Notes under the pieces: model-generated
Database searches by the model: none
What the model saw: only the letters and a program-made list of their open reading frames with translations
What the model was told of the DNA's origin: nothing
Assembly: GCA_019309815.1 (NCBI GenBank)
Contig: JAFDFO010000011.1
Coordinates: 1 to 24,219, forward strand
From: Deltaproteobacteria bacterium
GTDB taxonomy: Bacteria > Desulfobacterota > Desulfobacteria > Desulfobacterales > C00003060
Reading direction: 5' to 3'
DNA length: 24,219 bases
Part shown: in pieces, positions 14,663 through 23,126 of the stretch
Numbering within the stretch: the first letter of the stretch is position 1
Layout of the letters: every line of letters starts with the position of its first letter
Program-made: the position numbers and the translations under genes

Positions 14663-14806
14663 ATGTGGTTCAAAAAGAACGGACACCCTGCTAAGAGTAG
14701 GAAAAGCGAAGCCGAGCTTGAAAAGATGCTGTCTGACTACTATCGTCTCAGAGGCTGGGATGAAGAGGGGAAGCCCGAAACTACCGAAATCCTGCAGGGG
14801 GGATGA
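14663..14806 (+). pseudogene. C-terminal relic of an aldehyde:ferredoxin oxidoreductase gene
   Basis: An open frame of 47 codons (open upstream to a TAG at 14606) ends in ELEKMLSDYYRLRGWDEEG and a short tail. The pattern ML-x-DYY-x-LRGWD-x-x-G-x-P is the hallmark C-terminus of tungsten-dependent aldehyde:ferredoxin oxidoreductases, which are normally about 600 residues. No sequence for the rest of the enzyme precedes it. The frame runs back into a heptad repeat and then a stop. It is most simply the 3' end of a deleted gene. A small independently expressed protein cannot be excluded, but no ribosome site is evident before ATG 14663. Confidence 0.65.
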
Positions 14807-14831
14807 CTCAATCTCTAGTCAACAGTAAGAC

Positions 14832-16256
14832 CTACCCCTCATGCCCGGCAATGGTGCTGCCACGCAGCATGAACCGTGGACCCTGATTGCCATCAGCAGC
14901 GTTTCCTATCATCTCAACGACTGTAGCACCGTCCACGAAGACGAAACCCGGTGCCATCGTGCCGGTCACCTTGTTGCGGTTGAGCTTGAGAGCGGTGGCA
15001 GCCTTGACCACAATACCCGGATCTGCAGTGCCTGAAACAATATTCTCTTCAACAATGCAAACAGCGCCGTTGGAAAGTCCGATCCCCACAGAACCGGCAT
15101 CATAGATGAAATTATGGATGAAACGGACGGGCATCTCTCTGGACCCCGCCCCGTTACATGAAATTGCCGCCGCGGCATTTCCGTTTTTGTACACCACGTT
15201 CTTCATGACAATCGGATGTGTCGGCCTGTTGATATTATGTGCCCCCTGTGGGTCGCCTACCTTGCTTAAGATTCCGCCGCCGGGATTATCGTGAACAATG
15301 TTGCCCACGATGGTCGGCGCTGCCCCGTGCTTGGCCCCCATGCCGGGCGAGGGTTCGTGGCCCAGTTCCACATCAGTATTGAGAAGAACCTCATTGCCAA
15401 GGATATGAGGTGCTGAGAAATGGTTGCAGCCAATACCCAGACCAACACTTTCGCGAATAATGTTTCGGTAGGTGACTCCTTCGGCCCTGTGCCGCACGTT
15501 CTCCCAGCGGAAGTCCCGCCCTGACATCCTGCTTTTCTGATCCGAAAATACGACATGAGTTCCTATGCCCGTACTTCCATTTTTCAGCACGTAACAGTTC
15601 ATGATGACCGGGCTTGCACCCCGGACGTTGACAGCATGGGCATGTCCCGGGATGTGGTGATCCTGCATGGGCAGATTTTGGATCGTGAACCCATCAACAA
15701 TCGTCTTTCGGCCAACACCCGGGTTGAAATCAATCATGCCGTGATGTGAGGTATTTGACTTTGAGCCGTCGATAATCGTCCGCATCGTCCGGCGGGGAAG
15801 CTTCATCCGTGCGTCTTCCACAGCCACAAGCTCATCTCCACCCTTTGTTGAATCGGAAACCAGCTTTACGCCGTCCTTCATTTCGATCAACTCGAAGTAT
15901 GTGCCTGGTTTGACGATGACAATATCCCCGGCCTTAGCAGCGTCGATCCCGCTCTGGATCGTTTTGAAGTCGTCAGGAACCGTGATGCGCTTCCCTTTGT
16001 GGAAGTTCATGTCGATCAACCCTCGCGCGGCTTCGTCCGCTGCCTTCAGGGCTGTGACGACGGCAGCATCGATCGAAGGTGGCTGGACTTTCTCGAGGCT
16101 TTGAAGTTTCAGGATTTCCTCTGGAACGCCCCCTATCTTGTCTCGGACTTGACGTCTGTGCCAGCTGGGCCCCTTGCGGTCTTCGGCCTGTCCGATCATA
16201 ACCGAAAAGGCTATCAGAGCTATGGTTGCCATTGTGACCCTAAGGATGCGATTCAT
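14832..16256 (-). CDS. Exported right-handed parallel beta-helix protein
   Basis: A 474-residue protein with a Sec signal peptide (hydrophobic ATIALIAFSVMIGQA, cleavage near residue 24). The rest is parallel beta-helix repeats. These open with TVPDDFKTIQSGIDAAKAGD and VKPGTYFE, the usual start of NosD/pectate-lyase-like folds, and continue in rungs rich in N, G, V and I, such as VVYKNGNAAAAISCNG. Proteins of this fold act on or bind carbohydrates, or serve in maturation of periplasmic cofactors as NosD does. No catalytic triad was recognised, so the function is open. GGAGG precedes the ATG. It follows the redoxin gene by 18 bases, so the two form an operon and are probably functionally linked in the periplasm. 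Confidence 0.8.
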   Translation of the reverse strand: MNRILRVTMATIALIAFSVMIGQAEDRKGPSWHRRQVRDKIGGVPEEILKLQSLEKVQPPSIDAAVVTALKAADEAARGLIDMNFHKGKRITVPDDFKTIQSGIDAAKAGDIVIVKPGTYFELIEMKDGVKLVSDSTKGGDELVAVEDARMKLPRRTMRTIIDGSKSNTSHHGMIDFNPGVGRKTIVDGFTIQNLPMQDHHIPGHAHAVNVRGASPVIMNCYVLKNGSTGIGTHVVFSDQKSRMSGRDFRWENVRHRAEGVTYRNIIRESVGLGIGCNHFSAPHILGNEVLLNTDVELGHEPSPGMGAKHGAAPTIVGNIVHDNPGGGILSKVGDPQGAHNINRPTHPIVMKNVVYKNGNAAAAISCNGAGSREMPVRFIHNFIYDAGSVGIGLSNGAVCIVEENIVSGTADPGIVVKAATALKLNRNKVTGTMAPGFVFVDGATVVEMIGNAADGNQGPRFMLRGSTIAGHEG

Positions 16257-16274
16257 CGCCGTCCTCCTTCCTCC

Positions 16275-17390
16275 CTAAATCAACCCTTGTTGTTGAAGCT
16301 CCTTGAAGAGAGACTGTCCCTCGTTGAGGCCCTTGAAAATGACTGCACATGTAATCGTAGCATAAGTCACCGAATCTACCTTCGCATCAAATACAAACGG
16401 CTCAAAAACATACTTGCCCACAACGCGCTTCCGGATCTTGTCTACATCTGCCTCGTCAAAATCTCTATTCCCCTTCTTTGTCAATTGGAGAGGATCAAAC
16501 TCCAGCACCTTCCCTGTTTTGTCAAATACGTAGATGAAATGGACATCATGACACACGTCACACGGAGGAGGTCGACTTATGACCCTGGCAAAGAGGCGAG
16601 TTTCCTTTCCATCCTTCTGAACCACGCCTGTATAAACCTCTCTACCGCTTGCAAGCTTAACCTTTTCAAATCTGCTTAGATCCTTCCCCTTGTTGGCAAA
16701 TGCCTCCTTTATTCTGGCCTTGAGTTCTTCTTCTGTGAGGACAGGCTTGACATACACGACCTTGGTTTCGCATTTCTTCCCTTTCTCTCGAAACGTTGCC
16801 AAATCTACATCCAGCAGTGATCGCATCTCGGCAAAGACCTCTTCCTGTTTGTACTGTACACCTAAGTGGGTGCTGGCAACGATCCCGGTTTTGCCTGTTG
16901 GGTCCTGCCTAACGAGGATGGAAAAAGGGGTCCAGCTCCCTCCAATGGCTTCGTGCATGACGAAGTCAGGATCCGGAAATACTGGGAAGGGCACCTCAAA
17001 CTGTTCGACAAAGTATTTGACCTCCCAATCTTCGTTCCCCACGCCAATGCTCACCATTTTGATCCGTCCCTTGGTCTGGGGATCGGATTCAATGAGAGAA
17101 TACAGCTTGTTATATACGGGAACCTGTCTCCAGCAACTCGCACAATAGGCATTCAAAATCTCAACCAGAACAAGATCGGCTTTGATGTCATTGATAGTGA
17201 AGCTCTTGCCTTCGGAGATCCCTAAATAGGCCGTGCCTTTAGGGTCATCAGAAGCCTTCAGAAGGATCTCCGGAAAGGGATCTCCCACCTTTATGAGCCT
17301 TCTCTCCTCTGAGTAAACGTCTGTCAACATTCCCATGGAGAGTACGACACCAAAACAAGCAATCCAAACGAAGCGGATTCCGGCACTCAT
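16275..17390 (-). CDS. Exported thioredoxin-fold protein with CXXCH site and FMN_bind-like C-terminus
   Basis: A 371-residue two-domain periplasmic redox protein. Residues 1-28 are a signal peptide. Residues 32-195 form a TlpA/AhpC-type redoxin with the active-site pair Cys83-Cys86 (YCASCWRQVP) and a SWTPFSILV cis-Pro region. Residues 210-371 contain CDVCH (277-281), a possible covalent heme c site. They end in an FMN_bind-like domain where VDSVTYATIT (339-347) stands in place of the usual SGATxT flavinylation motif, with Tyr for Gly. Thr345 would be the flavin-carrying position if it is functional. AAGGAGG 7 bases before the ATG makes the start secure. It is the first gene of an operon with the beta-helix gene. 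A role in periplasmic electron transfer is inferred. No named family fits the whole protein. Confidence 0.75.
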   Translation of the reverse strand: MSAGIRFVWIACFGVVLSMGMLTDVYSEERRLIKVGDPFPEILLKASDDPKGTAYLGISEGKSFTINDIKADLVLVEILNAYCASCWRQVPVYNKLYSLIESDPQTKGRIKMVSIGVGNEDWEVKYFVEQFEVPFPVFPDPDFVMHEAIGGSWTPFSILVRQDPTGKTGIVASTHLGVQYKQEEVFAEMRSLLDVDLATFREKGKKCETKVVYVKPVLTEEELKARIKEAFANKGKDLSRFEKVKLASGREVYTGVVQKDGKETRLFARVISRPPPCDVCHDVHFIYVFDKTGKVLEFDPLQLTKKGNRDFDEADVDKIRKRVVGKYVFEPFVFDAKVDSVTYATITCAVIFKGLNEGQSLFKELQQQGLI

Positions 17391-17608
17391 GCAACTTCCT
17401 CCTTGCTACCCCTTTAAAGGCCCATCTCATCTCGTGGAATAGAATCGGTCAGATTCGATAATAACGTATCTACAACCTGCCACAATCTGCAGTACTCCAC
17501 AAGCCACAATTTTATACACAAAAAGTTAAATATGCTAATATCTACAAGTCCGTTTCCTGTTCCTACCTTGTCATGCTTTTTGTTGATCGGCTAAGTAAAT
17601 ACAATATC

Positions 17609-18880
17609 TTACAATAAGATGGACTCATACATCGGGATATTTTCCCATTCATGTTTAGTTCGGCCAACATTATGCCTAATACCCGCATCAGATATTCCAC
17701 GCATCCTCTTTGACATAGTATCTTTACTGACTTTCCCTGCCAGTTTTGATGACTTCGTCTTCGGCATGTCGGTATAGAAGTGTATGAATGCATCATCAAC
17801 GTCGACCTCTTTTAAAAACCTCACGGTATCTTCGAAGTCTTCTTCGGTCTCCGTCGGAAATCCCACGATGATACTTGTTTGCAGAAAAACTCTCTTAGAC
17901 CGTTTTATCTCCAATAACTTTTCTTTGAGATTGTTAACGTTGCATGGTCTGTTCATCAATCGCAATATCCGCTCATTACCTGACTGCATTGGGACATAAA
18001 GATAATGAAGGCGGCCCATTTTGCAGAGCAACATGATTTTATCGAAGTACTTTGTGAAGGATGACGGATGAAGATCGTAAATTCCTATGCTGAAACGCTT
18101 ATTTCTCAGATGTATAAGTTCATCGAATAATTCCCCCAAATTAGTTCCAATATCTAACCCATAGTCGCCAATGGAGTCAGCATAAAGTTCAAATTTCCTG
18201 CAACCTGACTTCAAGCCTTCAGTGAACTCCTGCATAATTTTTTCCATGGGTTTGCTCCTCAACTTCCCGGTCGCAAACCTAATGGCGCAATAAGAGCATT
18301 TTCTCAAGCATCCCACGGACAACATAACAGCTTTACGCTTGCTCAACACACGACTACGTAACATATGAGGTATTTGCTTCAAAGTCCGACAGGTGCCTTG
18401 TGTCTTGAATTGATTAAGCGCTTTGGGGACAACTTTTTTGAACGAGCTGTGATGTTGAACTGTGAGTGCAGAGTGTCTTTCCTGGGGACCGATTGCCTCT
18501 TTGCCAAACATAGATGGCATGTCTCTAATGCTCATGTTGATGTTCGCGAGGTTATCGAGTTCACTGAAATCAGTAGGACTTATGGTCTTACCATCAAAGA
18601 CCCTTCTCAAACTCTCCTTATCGGTTTTGGGCAGGCAGCTTCCCACAATGAGTTCGGCGGCAGGTTTCATCCCAGACTTAATGTGGGCAATTTCGTCAAT
18701 CATCTCGGCCACTTTGCTCTGACAAAATGCGCACGTAAAAAGAATTATCAAATCGGAAGTTTTCAGGCGGAAGCCCTCTACCCATCCGTTCAGGATCAAG
18801 AAGTCTTTTACCATTGCTATCTCGGCTTGCCGTCTATGGCAAGACTCATTGACAAAGAAAAACGTCCTCATATCCCTCAC
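17609..18880 (-). CDS. Radical SAM protein of methylthiotransferase type, without TRAM domain
   Basis: This 423-residue protein has the two-part layout of MiaB/RimO methylthiotransferases. An N-terminal domain carries Cys14, Cys50 and Cys82 spaced like the three ligands of the auxiliary 4Fe-4S cluster (in NESCHRRQ, LFTCAFC and GSCLPKT). A radical SAM core follows with Cys191, 195 and 198 (GCLRKCSYC) and later YVPMQSGNERIL and IIVGFPTETEEDF. The linker between the domains is about 100 residues, longer than usual, and the protein ends soon after the core, with no TRAM RNA-binding domain. It is therefore unlikely to be MiaB itself and may modify a protein or small molecule. The start is uncertain: GTG 18880 with AGGA just upstream, or ATG 18871. 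The A/T-rich DNA and some codon choices differ from the genes downstream, hinting at separate origin. Confidence 0.78.
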   Translation of the reverse strand: MRDMRTFFFVNESCHRRQAEIAMVKDFLILNGWVEGFRLKTSDLIILFTCAFCQSKVAEMIDEIAHIKSGMKPAAELIVGSCLPKTDKESLRRVFDGKTISPTDFSELDNLANINMSIRDMPSMFGKEAIGPQERHSALTVQHHSSFKKVVPKALNQFKTQGTCRTLKQIPHMLRSRVLSKRKAVMLSVGCLRKCSYCAIRFATGKLRSKPMEKIMQEFTEGLKSGCRKFELYADSIGDYGLDIGTNLGELFDELIHLRNKRFSIGIYDLHPSSFTKYFDKIMLLCKMGRLHYLYVPMQSGNERILRLMNRPCNVNNLKEKLLEIKRSKRVFLQTSIIVGFPTETEEDFEDTVRFLKEVDVDDAFIHFYTDMPKTKSSKLAGKVSKDTMSKRMRGISDAGIRHNVGRTKHEWENIPMYESILL

Positions 18881-18932
18881 TTTTCCTGCGCGTGAATATT
18901 ACACGCGTTCCCCTTTAATTGCTCCCCCTCGA

Positions 18933-19085
18933 TTATCCAATACAGACCAAGTAGAATAAGGAAATCATATGGTAGACGATCATCACAAGGATCTTGGAGA
19001 GGAAGTAGATTTTGTGCTTGTGATGTAATACAAGAATCTTCTTGCCAATAGGGTACCTGTTGGGATTCCTCGTGGCAGCTGGGAA
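18933..19085 (-). pseudogene. Possible gene relic in the gap between the radical SAM and pyruvyl transferase genes
   Basis: Fifty sense codons without a start lie between a TAG (19086-19088) and a TAA (18933-18935). They encode a basic stretch (RNPNRYPIGKKILVLHHKHK) followed by a hydrophobic one (IYFLSKILVMIVYHMISLFY). The composition recalls the helical N-terminal part of serine O-acetyltransferase-like enzymes in polysaccharide clusters, but the match is by eye and weak. The rest of the 277-base gap shows nothing recognisable. It could be chance. Confidence 0.22.
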
Positions 19086-19157
19086 CTATAACCTTTCATA
19101 AGGCTATTTTCACAGGTCGTGACTTAAGAAAGACCAAATGACTCGTACATAAATACA

Positions 19158-20240
19158 TTAACATAAAGGGTTGGGGCCGACGCGTCTAATATGCGAGATG
19201 AACTTGATCTTTTCTTTCAGCAGTTTTTGTCTGGCCATCTGCACCTTTTCACCAACGGTTGACCAACTGGTGTCGAGCTGGTTCCAGTCGTCTTGGATAA
19301 TCTGTGATGATTGCCGGAGCACTTCTCTTTGACGATTCACTTTGAAACGGAGGTCATCACTATATCGCGGGCGATTTCGGGAAAGTTCACCAAATAGATC
19401 GAGTACCCTTTCAGCACTCACTTCGTCCGTCCGCACAGTAAAATCCTCCATGCCCAGCAATGCAGTGAAATCTCGGCATTTTGGTCTGTATTCAAGACTA
19501 ATAAACGGCACATAGCAGCATGCTGAAAAAACTATTGAATGCAGCTTCTCGCCAATCAAGAACTCACAACGGGATACTGCATTCAGTACCTGAATTGGAT
19601 CACTCATATCCCCAAGCAGTTCCACGTTGTGCAAGGCCGTTGCTATTCTTTCCAGATGAACGGTGTCATCGGGGTCAAACGGCAGCAGAAGCAGTCTGTA
19701 TCCCAGTGCCTCAAGCTTGCTGCACACGTGCATCATCACGTCCAGTAATTGCTCTTCATCAGACCCCCAGATATCTGATCCTTTGACATGCTTGGCGCCC
19801 CTTATCTTGGCAACGTTTATTCCGACCAACCCCTCTTCTGTTGCGTCGTAGGAATTTGGCTCCAAGATAAGAGCCGTATCTCCCGTGACCGTTGACTCGA
19901 TTCCGTATGAGGCAAGGAGCTCTTGTGAGTGCGGCCCTCTGACGCCCATAAACCGAAAATCGAACCCTCTTAGAATCTCGATTTGCCAGGGTTTTGGTGG
20001 ACCCCAGAAGTTTGGAGACCTCATCCCCACGCCTATGGCGTAGTTGTACTTGTTCTTCATGATCCAGACCGGCCATCGGGGAAACAGTGTGCCTCCTCCA
20101 AACAACGTGACCTTGCTCTCAAAACGCCGATTGTTGGGCGCCAGCCGGCAATCCGGAAACAGTTTCATGTTGGCTGGCAAGAAAGCCTCGTCTCCGATGT
20201 TTTGATAACCCAACCATCCAATGTAAGTAACCTTTGTCAT
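19158..20240 (-). CDS. Polysaccharide pyruvyl transferase family protein
   Basis: A 360-residue member of the PssM/CsaB/WcaK-type family that transfers ketal pyruvate from phosphoenolpyruvate onto sugars of cell-surface polymers. Typical features are YIGWLGYQNIGDEAFLPAN at the N-terminus, the glycine-rich TLFGGGTLFPRW, YAIGVGMRSP, MGVRGPHSQELL, and the C-terminal GEKLHSIVFSACCYVPFIS with a family-conserved His. ATG at 20238-20240 overlaps the TGA of the preceding Mur-ligase-like gene (ATGA), so the two are translationally coupled. A longer in-frame start at 20294 would lie deep inside the upstream gene and lacks family support. The partnership suggests a pyruvylated glycan or peptidoglycan-like product. 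The substrate is unknown. Confidence 0.85.
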   Translation of the reverse strand: MTKVTYIGWLGYQNIGDEAFLPANMKLFPDCRLAPNNRRFESKVTLFGGGTLFPRWPVWIMKNKYNYAIGVGMRSPNFWGPPKPWQIEILRGFDFRFMGVRGPHSQELLASYGIESTVTGDTALILEPNSYDATEEGLVGINVAKIRGAKHVKGSDIWGSDEEQLLDVMMHVCSKLEALGYRLLLLPFDPDDTVHLERIATALHNVELLGDMSDPIQVLNAVSRCEFLIGEKLHSIVFSACCYVPFISLEYRPKCRDFTALLGMEDFTVRTDEVSAERVLDLFGELSRNRPRYSDDLRFKVNRQREVLRQSSQIIQDDWNQLDTSWSTVGEKVQMARQKLLKEKIKFISHIRRVGPNPLC

Positions 20241-21553
20241 GACAAGTCTTTTTGAGCCTTGCTGATCGTCCACCGCTGTCCCAGCAGGGAACAATATTCA
20301 CAACGCGAGGTCTTTACGTTGCAATATGGTAGTAGGCACTTCACGACCCGTCCGCTTATGGAAAGAGCTATCCGTTCGAGGCGTTGTCTATGACTCCCTT
20401 TGATAAGTGCCACGTCTCCAGGCCCCAACCATTTTCTGAGTATTTCTATAGCCTCAGCGACGTTTCCGTTCACGTAAACTAACGACTCATCAGGAAAACC
20501 CATACGTCTTATGCCCACCTCGTAGTATTGCCGCGCATCTTCGTCGCCGATCAGGATGATGCGTGAACTCACTTTTGCGAGACGTTCCCCGACTCGTTCA
20601 TAAATTGCGTCTGGACTTCCGGGGGGATCGTAGATTTCTCCGAAGACCGCAATCTTGCTCCTTGCATTAATCTCCGAAAAGACGTCCAGGGCAGCATCAA
20701 CGGTTTCCACGGTTGATTTGCAGTCATCCCGGATTATCCATGCACCATTGGGGAGTTCAACAGGTTGAAGCCGCCCCGGCGTCGGTGACAGGGACTCCAA
20801 CGCTGGCAAAACCTCTGAAAGAGACAGGCCTTCTGCATATGCCACCGCCACTCCGGCAAGAATGGAATATACCATAGGGCGCCCGATAAGCCTTACGTTC
20901 ATATCGTATTCTTTATCCGCCACATGAAGTGTGAAACGGGTTCCTTGCGGCCAGTCAAGCAAAATATTGCTTGCCCTGACTACGTTGTTCTTGCCCAAAC
21001 CGAAGTGGACTGCCCTGGCCTTGGTCTTTTCTTTCATCCAACGGACGTTGGGATCATCACCATTTAGTACTGCAACTCCCGTTTCCGGCAAGATACGGAC
21101 CATTTCGCACTTTTCTGCTCGTGTTCTCTCAAGGGAGCCAAGGCGATCGTGGTGTTCACTGCCGATTGAGGTAACCACCGTGATATCAGGCCTGATCATT
21201 TTAGCGTAGGGGGCCATTTCCCCGGGGCCGCCAATTGCCACCTCAATCACCGCATGACGGTCATTTGGCCGTATCTGAAGTATTCCACGAGCCAGGAAAC
21301 TCTTTGTGTTGCGCTGGGAAACTCTGTCGGGATTTCTGCCAAGCGCCGTCGCAATGCACCTTGATGCGGTTGATTTTCCAAAAGTACCCACAACGGCAAC
21401 AACCCTGCATTTTTTTGCCAGCCTGCGCCGATAATTTTGAGCAGCCCATGACAGTATTGGCCAACACTCCCGAAAAAGATCCAGCATTACCTGCATCCTG
21501 CCAAGTGGAGTACCGAAAGGAATGGGAATGTCTTCCCCTATTGTCTTCTTCAT
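20237..21553 (-). CDS. MurF-like Mur ligase lacking the usual N-terminal substrate domain, with Cys-rich tail
   Basis: An ATP-dependent amide-bond ligase of the Mur family with 438 residues. It has the P-loop GTFGKST (56-62), the central motifs EVAIGGPGEMAP, TSIGSEHHDRLGSLERT and NGDDPN, and a C-terminal domain with RDDCKSTVETVDAALDVF and AVFGEI, closest in pattern to MurF. The P-loop comes after only 55 residues, while in MurF it comes after about 100. The UDP-MurNAc-peptide binding domain is therefore missing or replaced by a short helical segment, as in CapB/PgsB-like ligases. The C-terminus has an extra tail with Cys406, 411, 418 and 421, possibly a metal site. ATG 21553 was chosen for its AGGA-type ribosome site; TTG 21583 is the alternative. 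It is coupled to the pyruvyl transferase gene by an ATGA overlap. Its acceptor and amino-acid substrate are unknown. Confidence 0.82.
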   Translation of the reverse strand: MKKTIGEDIPIPFGTPLGRMQVMLDLFRECWPILSWAAQNYRRRLAKKCRVVAVVGTFGKSTASRCIATALGRNPDRVSQRNTKSFLARGILQIRPNDRHAVIEVAIGGPGEMAPYAKMIRPDITVVTSIGSEHHDRLGSLERTRAEKCEMVRILPETGVAVLNGDDPNVRWMKEKTKARAVHFGLGKNNVVRASNILLDWPQGTRFTLHVADKEYDMNVRLIGRPMVYSILAGVAVAYAEGLSLSEVLPALESLSPTPGRLQPVELPNGAWIIRDDCKSTVETVDAALDVFSEINARSKIAVFGEIYDPPGSPDAIYERVGERLAKVSSRIILIGDEDARQYYEVGIRRMGFPDESLVYVNGNVAEAIEILRKWLGPGDVALIKGSHRQRLERIALSISGRVVKCLLPYCNVKTSRCEYCSLLGQRWTISKAQKDLS

Positions 21554-21696
21554 TTCTTTCCTATATTGCCAACAAACGGGCAATGAAATGGGAGGTTTTT
21601 CGCTTTGAATTGAAATGCATTTCCCTTACTTTAGAGAATATGTCCTAAGAGTTGGAAAGTGTCAAGGGCAGGTATCCAATAGTGGTCATAAGGTTC

Positions 21697-21719
21697 TGCA
21701 ACACCGGGGCCTTGTTGCA
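21697..21719. promoter_or_regulatory. Palindrome TGCAACA-N9-TGTTGCA in the divergent promoter region
   Basis: A perfect 7-bp inverted repeat (21697-21703 and 21713-21719) with a 9-base G/C-rich spacer lies 4 bases before a candidate -35 hexamer. It is placed between two divergent operons, as expected for an operator. No regulator gene is adjacent. Confidence 0.4.
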
Positions 21720-21722
21720 CAT

Positions 21723-21751
21723 TTGACAAACAGAAGGCTCTAGGATACGTT
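21723..21751 (+). promoter_or_regulatory. Candidate promoter for the adenylate-forming enzyme gene
   Basis: TTGACA (21723-21728), a 17-base spacer and TACGTT (21746-21751) precede the ATG at 21792. The -35 is perfect, the -10 is weak. The transcript leader would be about 35 bases. Confidence 0.35.
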
Positions 21752-21791
21752 CGCGCCGATCTTCTTTGTCCAAAGGTAAGGTTTCGAACTT

Positions 21792-23123
21792 ATGTCAGTT
21801 TTAGCTGAAAGCATCCACACCTTCAGTCAAATTTGGAGAAATCCACAAAAAACAAAAGATGCAATTACTGCGTTCCAAAACCGCAAATTGCGTTCAATCA
21901 TCGCTAACGCCTATCAATATGTAAAATATTATCGGCAGCTTTTCGATGCTGCGGGAATAAAACCGCAGGATATCAAGACCATTGAGGATCTTTCTTTAAT
22001 CCCTATCACATCTACTCAGGATTATAGGACGCGCCCCTTGCAAGACGTCCTCTCTTCAAAAATCGATCCGAAGAAAACCGTTAAACGTTCGACAAGCGGA
22101 TCCTCGGGGCGCCCTTTTACTGTGCACCGCACGTCTTGGGAAGATCACCTGATCAACTTCTTTCATATCCGTGTACTGCAGCAGTTTGGGGTTCTGCCTT
22201 TGGACAAGACTGCACACGTCCGATTGGTTTCCGCCAGTCATCAGCGCGACAATATTCCGGGCGCTGTCCGGCAAGCTCTGGGCATTCATAGGGTGTATCC
22301 GATTCATAGCCTGCTACACGAAAACGAAATCATACATGAGCTTTCTTTGTTAAAACCCGATATCGTATTTGGTTATCCCACCGTGCTGGCGCATATCGCC
22401 GGGCTTATTGGCCCTGAAAGATCCTCGGGGATCAATCCCAAATTTATCATTGCGGGAGGTGAATCTCTAACGCCGTTTAGGAGACAGGAAATAGAGCGGG
22501 GTTTTGGTAAAAGAGTTTTTGGTTTGTATGGCGCACATGAATTTAACAAAGTGGCATGGGAGTGTCCCGATAGCGGGGATTATCATGTATGTGATGATAA
22601 TCTTGTTCTCGAAGTCCTTCAGAATGGTCGGCCTGCTGCGGTAGGGGAACAAGGTGAGGTCGTGGCCACGGGACTTCACAGTTACGCCATGCCGTTCATT
22701 CGATACCGTCTTGGCGACATTGTCACGCGTGGCCCGGAAGTCTGTTCCTGCGGGCAACCATTTTCTACACTCCGAGCCGTGCAGGGACGCTTGCACGACT
22801 ATTTCCGGTTACCGAACGGGCGCTTGATGCACCCGGACAAAATTGTTGTTCCAATCATGGAAAGCGAAAGCGGATGGTTCAATCGTTATGAGCTCATTCA
22901 GGAGGAAGTCGACCGCATTCTTCTCCGAATTCAGCCGTTTCAAAACCCTTCGGAAGGTCAATTGGTCAACGTCAAGAGGCTGGCGATGAGCCAGCTTCCC
23001 AGCGATGTTGAATTTCGGATCGAAATCATTGACGAACACTCATTCAAACCGGAAGGGAAATTCCGTTTCTGCCGCTCAATGGTCCACTCCCATACTGACA
23101 AAATCTCATGGGATCAATTTTAG
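21792..23123 (+). CDS. CapK/PaaK-like adenylate-forming enzyme
   Basis: A 443-residue member of the phenylacetate-CoA ligase/CapK (coenzyme F390 synthetase) branch of AMP-forming enzymes, which activate a carboxylate with ATP. It shows the ATP-grasping loop RSTSGSSGRPF (99-109), AGGESLTPFRRQEIE, YGAHEFNKVAWEC, IRYRLGDIVTRG with the branch-typical CSCGQPF, and a C-terminal lid domain. It looks complete. The family includes true CoA ligases and enzymes of capsule and secondary-metabolite clusters, so the substrate cannot be named. The amidohydrolase gene begins 3 bases after its stop, and a divergent Mur-ligase/pyruvyl-transferase operon lies upstream. An envelope or natural-product role is therefore more likely than phenylacetate catabolism. 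AAGGTAAGG precedes the ATG at about 10 bases. Confidence 0.83.
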   Translation: MSVLAESIHTFSQIWRNPQKTKDAITAFQNRKLRSIIANAYQYVKYYRQLFDAAGIKPQDIKTIEDLSLIPITSTQDYRTRPLQDVLSSKIDPKKTVKRSTSGSSGRPFTVHRTSWEDHLINFFHIRVLQQFGVLPLDKTAHVRLVSASHQRDNIPGAVRQALGIHRVYPIHSLLHENEIIHELSLLKPDIVFGYPTVLAHIAGLIGPERSSGINPKFIIAGGESLTPFRRQEIERGFGKRVFGLYGAHEFNKVAWECPDSGDYHVCDDNLVLEVLQNGRPAAVGEQGEVVATGLHSYAMPFIRYRLGDIVTRGPEVCSCGQPFSTLRAVQGRLHDYFRLPNGRLMHPDKIVVPIMESESGWFNRYELIQEEVDRILLRIQPFQNPSEGQLVNVKRLAMSQLPSDVEFRIEIIDEHSFKPEGKFRFCRSMVHSHTDKISWDQF

Positions 23124-23126
23124 CTT

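Noticed and set aside
15999..16679. Plus-strand open frame of 226 codons spanning the two exported-protein genes
   Set aside because: It runs opposite two genes with signal peptides and good ribosome sites, and its product has no domain signature.
17609..18880. Annotation as MiaB (tRNA methylthiotransferase)
   Set aside because: The TRAM domain is missing and the linker and C-terminus differ, so only the broader family name is supported.
21792..23123. Annotation as phenylacetate-CoA ligase (paaK)
   Set aside because: The family fold fits, but there are no phenylacetate catabolism genes nearby and the substrate cannot be read from the sequence.
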